Shown here: piece after piece, positions 5,272-11,483 of the stretch
Numbering within the stretch: position 1 is the first letter of the stretch
How the letters are laid out: each line of letters begins with the position of its first letter
Source of the DNA: Ruminococcus sp.
Lineage (GTDB): Bacteria > Bacillota > Clostridia > Oscillospirales > Ruminococcaceae
DNA length: 11,483 nucleotides
Direction: 5' to 3'
Assembly: GCA_017544125.1 (NCBI GenBank)
Contig: JAFYET010000045.1
Location: 1-11,483, forward strand
The notes under the pieces: generated by a model
The model's database searches: none
The model's input: only the letters and a program-made list of their open reading frames with translations
Told to the model about the DNA's origin: nothing
Translations under genes and position numbers: made by a program

Positions 5272-7524
5272 ATGGCTAAAAAGTATCTTGAAAACCGTGA
5301 GCTTTCGTGGCTCAAATTCAACTACCGTGTGCTTGAAGAGGCAAGGGATAACTCTGTGCCGCTGCTTGAACGTCTGACATTTGCGTCTATCTTCCTTTCT
5401 AATCTTGATGAGTTTTACAGGGTCAGGGTAGGTGCGCTTGTGCGCCAGTCGCTTGATGATGACTCACAGCGTGATGCAAGGACGAACCTTCGCCCCTCTA
5501 CTCAGCTTGAAAAGATATATAAGCGCACGAGAAAGCTCTATGAGCTGTTTGATCTGACGTTCTCTGATATAGAAGAGCGCCTTGCTGCCACGGGTGCTGT
5601 CAGAAAGACAAGAAAGACCCTTACTGACGGCGAAAAGACCTACTGCTCGTCATTTGCCGAGCATGAGCTTAAACCAAAGCTCAGAATGTATGAAAATGCC
5701 AAGAGTTTCTTTGCCGAGAACGGCAGGGTGTACTATGCGTTTTTGTGTGATAACGGCATACACATTCTCGATTATACAGGCGACCATTCCTCTATGATAG
5801 GGCTTAATGTCACAGATAAGGCATATATTCTTATCAGCGAGCTTGTGAATAAATACGCTGCCGATATTATAGGCAGAAAGCCCTCTGCATTCTGTACTTT
5901 CAGGGTGACAAGGAGTGCCGCACTCGATCTTGATACAGACTATATGGCTGAGCGTGACAGGCGTGAGGAAATGCGTAAGCTCGTGCTGCGCCGCAAAAAG
6001 ATGCCGATAGTCCGTCTCGAAATAAGCAGCTGCACCGATAAAGCACTTAAAGAAGCTGTTTGCAGGCTTCTGCGTATTGGTGATGAGCCGACATTTGAAA
6101 GAGTATCTCCCCTTGATTTTGATTTTGCGGGTGATCTGCGTGACAGGTTCAAGGATAATGCTGCACTTTTCTATAATAAGCAATCGCCCCGCCGCTCACC
6201 TCTGGTAAGCCCGGAAGAATCAATGATGTCACAGATAGAAAAGCGTGATATACTGCTTTTCTACCCCTATGAGGATATCATGGATTTTGTAAGGCTTCTT
6301 GATGAGGCGGCAGCTGACCCCCGTGTCAGGAGGATAAGCATTACTCTTTACCGTGCGGCGTATGATTCGGCAATTATTGATGCTTTGTGTAATGCAGGCA
6401 AGAATGGCAAGGACGTTTTGGCGCTTGTTGAGCTGAGAGCACGCTTTGATGAAGAAAACAACATACTAAAGGCTGAAAAGCTCGAAAGCTCGGGGTGCCG
6501 TGTGATATTCGGTCTGCCGGGTATAAAGGTTCATTCAAAGCTGTGCCTTATCGAGTATGCTGATGGCGAGCAGACAAAGTATATAACACAGATAGGTACA
6601 GGCAACTATAATGAAAAGACCTCACGCCTGTATACCGACCTTTCGCTTATGACGGCTGCCTCCGATATCGCTGCTGATGCGGTGGAGACATTCAAAAAGC
6701 TCGAAGAGGGCAGGCTCGTTGAAAGCGCAGATACGCTTATGATATCGCCCCTTTGCCTTAAGAGCAGGATAATTGATATGATGGATGCTGAGATAACAGC
6801 CGCTCGTGCTGGCGGTGAGGGTTATATCGGCGCTAAGATAAACTCGCTTACCGACAGCAAGGTCATCAAAAAGCTTGTCGAGTGTTCGCAGGCGGGCGTT
6901 AAGGTCGAGCTGGTGGTTCGTGGAATATGCTGCCTTGTCCCCGGGATAGAGGGTAAGACCGAGAACATAAAGGTCGTATCCATAGTCGGGCGTTATCTTG
7001 AACACGCAAGGATATATATATTCGGCAACAGCTCACGCAGAAAGGTCTATATATCCTCTGCTGATTTTATGACGAGAAACCTCTCACGCAGAGTTGAAGC
7101 GGCTGCTCCTGTCAGAGATGAGGAGCAGAAAGAAAGAATAGTCGAGTATTTCAAGACAGAGCTTGATGACAAGGTAAGGGGAAGAGTTCTCTGCCCTGAC
7201 GGCATTTACCGCCGTGAACAGTATGACGAGGGCGGTAAGGACAGCCAGCAGATACTTTATGAGCTTGCTGTCGAGAATGAAAAGGGCGTTTCACACATTG
7301 CGCAAGAGGCACAGCCCACTGTGCAGGAGCCTGTTGTTACGAGTGAACCTGAGCCGGAAAAGCAGGAAACTGCTGTTGCTGATGAGCCTGAAAAGCCAGA
7401 GCCGGTTCCGACAGAAGAACCGGCACCAGTGCCTGATGTTGAGCAGCCTATTGTTGTGACATATGAGCCTGAGCCGAAGAGAAGAGGCTTTTTTGCATGG
7501 CTCAAATCAATATTCAAAAAATAA
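5272..7524 (+). CDS. ppk: Polyphosphate kinase 1 with a Pro/Glu-rich C-terminal extension
   Basis: Makes inorganic polyphosphate from ATP reversibly. The order is the N-terminal domain (NRELSWLKFN, residues 8-17; SNLDEFYRVRVG), the head domain, then the two phospholipase-D-like catalytic domains. Visible motifs include LLFYPYEDIMDFV, RRISITLYRAAYDSA, KVHSKLCLI with H421 (the predicted autophosphorylated His), GTGNYNEKTSRLYTD, and YLEHARIYIF with H578, the second conserved catalytic His. The core ends near residue 672. Residues 674-735 are a low-complexity tail of repeated Glu-Pro units (EPEPEKQE, DEPEKPEPVPTEEPAP), and residues 736-750 end in a basic, aromatic RRGFFAWLKSIFKK. Typical PPK1 is near 690 residues, so this tail of about 75 is an extension. 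The reading frame is intact to TAA 7522-7524. ATG 5272 follows a strong ribosome binding site and its own consensus promoter. No ppx gene is beside it. Confidence 0.95.
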   Translation: MAKKYLENRELSWLKFNYRVLEEARDNSVPLLERLTFASIFLSNLDEFYRVRVGALVRQSLDDDSQRDARTNLRPSTQLEKIYKRTRKLYELFDLTFSDIEERLAATGAVRKTRKTLTDGEKTYCSSFAEHELKPKLRMYENAKSFFAENGRVYYAFLCDNGIHILDYTGDHSSMIGLNVTDKAYILISELVNKYAADIIGRKPSAFCTFRVTRSAALDLDTDYMAERDRREEMRKLVLRRKKMPIVRLEISSCTDKALKEAVCRLLRIGDEPTFERVSPLDFDFAGDLRDRFKDNAALFYNKQSPRRSPLVSPEESMMSQIEKRDILLFYPYEDIMDFVRLLDEAAADPRVRRISITLYRAAYDSAIIDALCNAGKNGKDVLALVELRARFDEENNILKAEKLESSGCRVIFGLPGIKVHSKLCLIEYADGEQTKYITQIGTGNYNEKTSRLYTDLSLMTAASDIAADAVETFKKLEEGRLVESADTLMISPLCLKSRIIDMMDAEITAARAGGEGYIGAKINSLTDSKVIKKLVECSQAGVKVELVVRGICCLVPGIEGKTENIKVVSIVGRYLEHARIYIFGNSSRRKVYISSADFMTRNLSRRVEAAAPVRDEEQKERIVEYFKTELDDKVRGRVLCPDGIYRREQYDEGGKDSQQILYELAVENEKGVSHIAQEAQPTVQEPVVTSEPEPEKQETAVADEPEKPEPVPTEEPAPVPDVEQPIVVTYEPEPKRRGFFAWLKSIFKK

Positions 7525-7557
7525 AACGGGATCGAGTTTTATATGCTCGTCCCGTTT
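7524..7557 (+). terminator. Hairpin after ppk
   Basis: AAACGGGA plus CGAG pairs with CTCG plus TCCCGTTT, giving a 12-bp stem with one bulged T (7532) and a 9-base loop (7537-7545). It begins on the last base of the ppk stop. The downstream tract is short (TTTATTGT), so termination may be partial, and no separate promoter is seen for the next gene. It may act as an attenuator or an mRNA 3'-end stabiliser as much as a full stop. Confidence 0.65.
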
Positions 7558-7578
7558 ATTGTAAATGGAGTAATGAAT

Positions 7579-7947
7579 ATGTTTGGTCTGTTTAAAAAGA
7601 AAGCCCCCGAGGAAACCGCCCTTGAAAAGCGCCTTCGGGAGCTTAAAGTACGTAAGATAAGCTATGTTGATACTGATTTTGATGAGTTTACCCGCCTTAT
7701 GCGCTCAGATGTTAAGAACTGGCTGAAGCTGAAGCCTGTAAACTACTACGCAACAAAGCGTGAATACATAATGGGCAGCGTATACACCGCACCCGATTAC
7801 AGCGAGAATTATGTCAGCTTTGAGCGCTATGAGCAGGAGCGCAGAACGCATAAAAGCGAGATATATTCCATAGATTTTGAGCTGCTCTCAAAGGCGCTTG
7901 CCAAGGTGGGTATTATTATCACACGTCCTGAGGAAGAGGCTCAGTAG
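7579..7947 (+). CDS. Unknown 122-residue charged protein
   Basis: Not recognised. I start at ATG 7579 because GGAG (7567-7570) sits 8 bases upstream. In-frame ATGs at 7543 (inside the ppk hairpin) and 7573 (2 bases from GGAG) are poorer. The product begins MFGLFKKKAPEETALEKRLRELK, a short hydrophobic-basic head followed by a probable charged helix or short coiled coil. A mixed middle with several aromatics follows (SYVDTDFDEF; VNYYATKREYIMGSVYTAPDY), and the end is FELLSKALAKVGIIITRPEEEAQ. There is no clear membrane segment or catalytic motif. It is probably co-transcribed with ppk through a leaky hairpin. Its last 29 bases overlap the 3' end of the convergent PAP2 gene. Codon use and ribosome binding site support a real gene; function is open. 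Confidence 0.72.
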   Translation: MFGLFKKKAPEETALEKRLRELKVRKISYVDTDFDEFTRLMRSDVKNWLKLKPVNYYATKREYIMGSVYTAPDYSENYVSFERYEQERRTHKSEIYSIDFELLSKALAKVGIIITRPEEEAQ

Positions 7948-8560
7948 TATCTTCTGCTGATTCTTTTTCTTCAGCTGTTTCTGTTTGCTCACATTCGGTC
8001 AAAGCCTTTTGTGCTGAAATTTTCTCGTCATGCTTTTTGAATGCGTTCATGACTACCTTGTCCATAAAAAAGCCGCACAATACACCAATCATAGCACCTG
8101 CCATTACATCGGTGGGGTAGTGGACGTAGAAATAAAGCCTTGAAAAAGCAATTATCGCCGATGTTGCAAGCGATATTATGCCGTATTTGAGGTTGTGCTT
8201 TGCAATGACCGTTGAAACTACAAACCCCGCTGCTGAGTGCCCTGAGGGGAAGGAATAATCATATGGCACAGTAATTATCGTATCTATCACCCTGCTTGTA
8301 TTTGCATAGCAGGGTCTTGTTCTTTTGACTATTGGCTTTAAAGTCAGGTTTACAAATATGAACTCGAGTAAAAACGCAGCAGCTGCGCTTAACCCTATTC
8401 GCCTTGTTTTGGGGACTATTATCAGCACTAATACCAGCAGTATCCAGAAAACCCCTGCTTCGCCCAATAGCGTAAAAAAATGCATTATATAGTCAAGAAC
8501 AGGACATCGTATATTATATATCGCATCAAGAATATCAAATTCTGATAGAAAATAATTCAT
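7919..8560 (-). CDS. PAP2-family membrane phosphatase
   Basis: A 213-residue integral membrane protein of the PAP2/acid phosphatase superfamily, which includes phosphatidic acid phosphatases and undecaprenyl-pyrophosphate phosphatases (BcrC/YbjG type). All three signature motifs are complete: K75-x6-R82-P83 (KPIVKRTRP), PSGH at 105-108, and S140-R141-x5-H147-x3-D151 (SRLYFYVHYPTD). H108 and H147 are the predicted catalytic pair. About five to six hydrophobic helices surround these motifs. After residue 178 a hydrophilic Glu/Thr-rich tail follows (TECEQTETAEEKESAEDTTE), probably cytoplasmic and disordered. ATG 8560 is preceded by GGAGG at 6 bases and by its own promoter. The 3' end overlaps the unknown gene on the other strand. 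The natural substrate (C55-PP, phosphatidate or another) cannot be told from sequence. Confidence 0.9.
   Translation of the reverse strand: MNYFLSEFDILDAIYNIRCPVLDYIMHFFTLLGEAGVFWILLVLVLIIVPKTRRIGLSAAAAFLLEFIFVNLTLKPIVKRTRPCYANTSRVIDTIITVPYDYSFPSGHSAAGFVVSTVIAKHNLKYGIISLATSAIIAFSRLYFYVHYPTDVMAGAMIGVLCGFFMDKVVMNAFKKHDEKISAQKALTECEQTETAEEKESAEDTTEPLPQDV
7941..7971 (+). terminator. Possible terminator at the end of the unknown gene
   Basis: TCAGTAG and CTGCTGA form a 7-bp stem with one G-U pair around a 6-base loop (7948-7953). A T-rich tract (TTCTTTTTCTT, 7961-7971) follows. The TAG stop (7945-7947) lies in the left arm. The hairpin is short and lies within the coding sequence of the convergent PAP2 gene, so this is tentative. 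Confidence 0.5.
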
Positions 8561-8586
8561 TTTTATCCTCCAAAAGCATTTTTTTA

Positions 8587-8615
8587 ATTATACCATATAC
8601 TTAACAGTTTTGCAA
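8587..8615 (-). promoter_or_regulatory. Extended -10 promoter of the PAP2 gene
   Basis: On the minus strand there is TTGCAA (8610-8615), a 17-base spacer ending in TGG (TGn extended -10), and TATAAT (8587-8592). The layout is nearly identical to the promoter at 3133-3161. Transcription would start near 8580, about 20 bases before the ATG at 8560, leaving just room for the GGAGG site. Confidence 0.82.
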
Positions 8616-8645
8616 TAATAATATAACCACAAGTTACCAATTCTT

Positions 8646-8654
8646 TGTTATAAT
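8646..8654 (+). promoter_or_regulatory. Extended -10 promoter of the ABC exporter operon
   Basis: TGTTATAAT at 8646-8654 is a TGn extended -10 element with a perfect TATAAT (8649-8654). No good -35 hexamer is found 17 bases upstream (it reads ACCACA), so this may be an extended -10 or activator-dependent promoter. Transcription would begin near 8661 and reach the TTG start at 8691 after about 30 bases. Confidence 0.65.
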
Positions 8655-8675
8655 TATTTAGGCATAACATATAAA

Positions 8676-8682
8676 AAGGAGG
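8676..8682 (+). promoter_or_regulatory. Ribosome binding site supporting a TTG start at 8691
   Basis: AAGGAGG, an excellent Shine-Dalgarno match, lies 8 bases before TTG 8691-8693. No ATG or GTG start in the same frame sits near it, so the TTG start is well supported. Confidence 0.8.
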
Positions 8683-8690
8683 CGGCGTTT

Positions 8691-10424
8691 TTGTTCAGAC
8701 TGGCAAGGTTTTTAAAGCATTATAAAGCACAGAGCGTTTTCGGTCCTCTTTTTAAGCTGACCGAGGCTGTTTTTGAGCTGCTTGTTCCTGTTGTTATGGC
8801 AAAGATGATAGATACGGGCGTTAAAAACGGCGACAGAACGTATATATACCACAGCGGTGCTATACTGGTGCTGCTCGGTGTTCTCGGGCTTACCGCTTCG
8901 CTGACAGCACAGTTTTTTGCTGCTCGTGCTTCAACGGGCTTCGGCACTGAGCTTCGTAATGCGCTGTTTAAGCATATAAACACCCTCTCATTCAAAGAGC
9001 TTGATAAATACGGAACACCCTCACTTGTTACGCGTATGACAAATGACTGCGACCAGGTGCAGACGGGCGTTAATATGATACTCAGGCTGTTCCTGCGCAG
9101 CCCTTTTATAGTGGTTGGTGCTGTTGTAATGGGGCTGACTATCAGCGTTAAGCTGACACTTATTTTTCTTATCGCATCGCCTGTGCTGGCATTGATAATA
9201 TTTGCTATTATCAAAAAGACGGTTGTGCTTTATAAAACCACACAGCAAAAGCTCGACCGTGCATCGACCCTGACCCGTGAAAGCCTTACCGGCGCAAGGG
9301 TGATAAGGGCATTTTCCCGTCAGAAGGACGAAACAGAGAGCTTTGAGAAGAACTCTGATGAGTTGTATGTAAACCAGCTTATCTCAGGGAAGATAGCAGC
9401 ACTTATGAACCCGTTTACCTATGTTGTTGTAAATCTTGCTATTATAGCCATTATATGGTACGGCGGTAAGAGCGTTAATGTTGGAAATATCACGCAGGGT
9501 GAGGTTATCGCACTTGTAAATTACATGAATCAGATACTGCTTGCACTGGTGGCACTTGCTAACCTTATTGTTATCATTACAAAGGCTCAGGCATCTGCTG
9601 TCAGGATAAATGAGGTGTTTGATACCCAAACGACAATTTCCGACGGCAAGGGCGTAACTCCCGCAGATACTGATACTGCAATAGAATTCAGAGATGTTTG
9701 CTTTTCATACTATGCTTCAAGTGATGATGCTCTCGAGCATATATCGTTCAGCGCTAAAAAGGGTGAAACTGTCGGTATAATAGGCGCTACGGGATCGGGC
9801 AAATCGACGCTTGTAAATCTGATTCCGAGATTCTATGATGCTGTTTCCGGAGAAGTTATAGTTAACGGGCATAATGTCAGGGATTATACTTTAAATACCC
9901 TGCGAAGTGATATAGGCATAGTCTCGCAGAAGGCAGTGCTGTTTAAGGGTACTATCAGAGATAATATGCGCTGGCGTGATAAGGGCGCAACTGATGAGCA
10001 GATAGAAAAAGCCCTTATGATATCGCAGTCACTTGATTTTGTCAAAGAAAAGCCGGGCTATCTTGATTCAAAGATACTGCAAGGGGGCAGAAATCTATCA
10101 GGCGGTCAGCGGCAGAGGCTGACTATTGCAAGGGCTCTTGTTGGTGAGCCTGATATACTGATACTTGATGATTCGTCATCTGCACTTGATCTGGCAACAG
10201 ATGCAAGGCTCAGAAAGGCTATACGGGAAAACACCGATAATATGACCGTGATTATCGTATCACAGCGTATATCATCTGTCAGAAATGCTGATAAGATACT
10301 TGTGCTCGATGACGGCAGGCTTGCAGGCACGGGAACACATTCTTCTCTTTTAGATAGCTGCGAGGTCTACAGAGAGATATGCCGCTCTCAGGGCATCGAA
10401 ACCGGCGAAAGGGGGGCAGAGTGA
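8691..10424 (+). CDS. Heterodimeric ABC exporter subunit with the degenerate ATP site (BmrC/TM287-like)
   Basis: A 577-residue half-transporter with six transmembrane helices (about residues 1-310) fused to a nucleotide-binding domain (about 335-577). Motifs in the ATPase are the Walker A GATGSGKST at 365-373, Q-loop Q413 (VSQKAVLFKG), signature LSGGQ at 469-473, and Walker B ILILD ending in D493. Two key residues deviate: the residue after Walker B is D494 instead of the catalytic Glu, and the switch position reads SQR (Q525) instead of His. In known heterodimeric exporters such as TM287/288, LmrCD and BmrCD, one subunit carries just such Asp and Gln changes, so this is the non-hydrolysing half. 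The start is TTG 8691 behind AAGGAGG. Its stop overlaps the next gene's ATG by one base, consistent with coupled, stoichiometric synthesis. Exported substrate unknown (drug or lipid are the family's usual ones). Confidence 0.93.
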   Translation: MFRLARFLKHYKAQSVFGPLFKLTEAVFELLVPVVMAKMIDTGVKNGDRTYIYHSGAILVLLGVLGLTASLTAQFFAARASTGFGTELRNALFKHINTLSFKELDKYGTPSLVTRMTNDCDQVQTGVNMILRLFLRSPFIVVGAVVMGLTISVKLTLIFLIASPVLALIIFAIIKKTVVLYKTTQQKLDRASTLTRESLTGARVIRAFSRQKDETESFEKNSDELYVNQLISGKIAALMNPFTYVVVNLAIIAIIWYGGKSVNVGNITQGEVIALVNYMNQILLALVALANLIVIITKAQASAVRINEVFDTQTTISDGKGVTPADTDTAIEFRDVCFSYYASSDDALEHISFSAKKGETVGIIGATGSGKSTLVNLIPRFYDAVSGEVIVNGHNVRDYTLNTLRSDIGIVSQKAVLFKGTIRDNMRWRDKGATDEQIEKALMISQSLDFVKEKPGYLDSKILQGGRNLSGGQRQRLTIARALVGEPDILILDDSSSALDLATDARLRKAIRENTDNMTVIIVSQRISSVRNADKILVLDDGRLAGTGTHSSLLDSCEVYREICRSQGIETGERGAE

Positions 10425-11483
10425 TGAAGAATAATAAACTATCCGCCTCACCGCTGCGCTCCGTCCTGTTATATGCAAGACCTTATATTGGTTATCTTCT
10501 TTTCGGGCTTGTATTTGCTGTGATATCGGTTTCTCTTACTCTTTATGCGCCTATACTCACAGGGCAGGGGATAGATCTTATAATCGAAAAAGGCAGGGTC
10601 GATTTTGATGCGCTTTCGCCCATTCTTATAAAGCTCGGTATAATTGCAGGGATTGTTGCGGCTTCTCAGTGGCTAATGTCACTGTTTACCAACAAAGTGA
10701 CATATCTGACTATTCGTGATATCAGAAACGATGCTTTCAGGCGGCTTGAACGCCTGCCGCTTCGTTATATCGACTCTCACCCTTACGGTGATATCATTTC
10801 ACGTATGATAAATGATATGGAGCAGATATCTGACGGGCTTATCATGGGCTTTGCACAGCTTTTTACCGGCGTTGTTACTATATTCGGCACGCTTGGCTTT
10901 ATGCTTTCTGTCAATGTTAAGATAACGCTTATTGTTGTTGTTATAACTCCGCTTTCGCTTTTTGTGGCAAGGTTCATCTCCAAAAACACCTTTCTGCTTT
11001 TTAAGGACAGGTCGGTAACAAGAGGCGAGCTTACTTCGATAGTCGAAGAAATGACAGGTGAGCAGAAAACAGTTGCTGCATTCTGCCATGAGCAGGACGC
11101 TTATGAGCAGTTTTCGCAGGTCAATGAAAGGTTGCGCACCGTAAGCGCAAGGGCTATATTCTTTTCATCACTTACTAACCCTTGTACACGCTTTATAAAC
11201 GGTCTTGTTTATTCTTCTGTTGGTATTTTCGGCGCACTTGCCGTTATAAGCGGCTCGGGTTTTACGGTTGGAAGCCTTTCCTGCTTTCTTACCTATGCTA
11301 ACCAGTATACCAAGCCATTTAACGAGATATCGGGCGTTATAACCGAGCTTCAAAGCGCTGTTGCCTCGGCTAAGCGAGTCTTTGAGCTTATAGATGAAGA
11401 GGAAGAGATCTCCGATGCAGACAATAATGTGCTTACAAGTTGTGAGGGGAATGTTTCACTTAATGATGTTTTGTTTTCATACA
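10424..11483 (+). CDS. Partner ABC exporter subunit (BmrD/TM288-like), cut off by the window end
   Basis: The frame opens at ATG 10424-10426, overlapping the previous TGA by one base (TGATG), with GAAAGGGGGG a few bases upstream. It stays open to the last base, giving about 353 residues. The product begins MKNNKLSASPLRSVLLYARP, the usual cytosolic lead-in, and continues through six membrane helices. Family landmarks are the elbow-helix start, a first extracellular loop, LRYIDSHPYGDIISRMINDMEQISDGL in the first long cytoplasmic loop, and GELTSIVEEMTGEQKTVAAF around the second coupling region. The sequence ends at SLNDVLFSY, the A-loop strand whose Tyr stacks on ATP, just as the ATPase domain begins. 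Walker A, signature and Walker B are therefore not visible. By pairing logic this subunit should hold the catalytic Glu and switch His, which cannot be confirmed here. Confidence 0.9.
   Translation, partial: MKNNKLSASPLRSVLLYARPYIGYLLFGLVFAVISVSLTLYAPILTGQGIDLIIEKGRVDFDALSPILIKLGIIAGIVAASQWLMSLFTNKVTYLTIRDIRNDAFRRLERLPLRYIDSHPYGDIISRMINDMEQISDGLIMGFAQLFTGVVTIFGTLGFMLSVNVKITLIVVVITPLSLFVARFISKNTFLLFKDRSVTRGELTSIVEEMTGEQKTVAAFCHEQDAYEQFSQVNERLRTVSARAIFFSSLTNPCTRFINGLVYSSVGIFGALAVISGSGFTVGSLSCFLTYANQYTKPFNEISGVITELQSAVASAKRVFELIDEEEEISDADNNVLTSCEGNVSLNDVLFSY

Noticed and set aside
5650..6183. A 177-codon minus-strand frame inside ppk
   Set aside because: It lies wholly within conserved PPK1 coding sequence on the opposite strand. 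The translation shows no recognisable domain, and there is no promoter or binding site.
7291..7524. Frameshift or fusion explanation for the PPK tail
   Set aside because: The frame runs continuously to a normal stop. The Glu-Pro repeats look like a real low-complexity linker, and neither other frame gives a PPK-like ending.
7543..7581. ATG at 7543 as start of the gene after ppk
   Set aside because: It lies in the loop of the ppk hairpin and has no ribosome binding site; ATG 7579 has GGAG at 8 bases.
10150..10265. Asp and Gln in the first exporter subunit as sequencing errors or pseudogenisation
   Set aside because: Both changes are the known signature of the degenerate subunit in heterodimeric exporters, and all other motifs and the frame are intact.
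1..11483. Search for a novel system such as CRISPR, a toxin-antitoxin pair, phage defence or a mobile element
   Set aside because: No repeat array, transposase, integrase, terminal inverted repeats, toxin gene or defence domain is seen. The SMI1-like hint at 3199-3732 lacks any toxin partner.

Overview
This window looks like ordinary chromosome from a Gram-positive anaerobe of the Clostridia, most likely Ruminococcus or a close relative in the Oscillospiraceae. That placement is an inference from protein flavour (GlgA, Ung, PPK1 and a BmrCD-type ABC pair), strong AGGAGG-type ribosome binding sites, frequent TTG starts, AT-rich intergenic DNA and consensus sigma-A promoters. No phage, insertion sequence, tRNA, rRNA or CRISPR array is visible, and I see no evidence of an undescribed system.

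Layout. (1) Bases 1-543 are the 3' end of glycogen synthase (glgA), closed by a strong hairpin that also faces the convergent operon on the other strand. (2) Bases 586-3043, minus strand, hold a four-gene operon read as SAM methyltransferase, galE, a 40-residue membrane miniprotein, and ung. The gaps are very short and its promoter lies at 3087-3114. (3) A divergent plus-strand promoter at 3133-3161 drives an unrecognised 177-residue protein that overlaps glpK (glycerol kinase) by 4 bases. (4) A perfect-consensus promoter that overlaps the glpK stop codon drives ppk (polyphosphate kinase 1), which carries an unusual Pro/Glu-rich tail. A hairpin follows, then a 122-residue unknown protein. (5) A PAP2-type membrane phosphatase on the minus strand converges on, and overlaps, that unknown gene. 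(6) A divergent promoter starts a two-gene heterodimeric ABC exporter. The first subunit has the degenerate ATP site and the second runs off the window end.

Functionally the region is housekeeping: glycogen synthesis, UDP-galactose/UDP-glucose interconversion, uracil base-excision repair, glycerol phosphorylation, polyphosphate synthesis, lipid-phosphate dephosphorylation and export. The points most worth a second look are the lost PTS-regulatory histidine in GlpK, the PPK1 tail, the coupled miniprotein upstream of ung, the unknown gene coupled to glpK, and the asymmetric ABC pair. Several gene starts are corrected here from ribosome binding sites and promoters: ung at 1260, galE at 2418, the glpK-upstream gene at 3199, and the gene after ppk at 7579.
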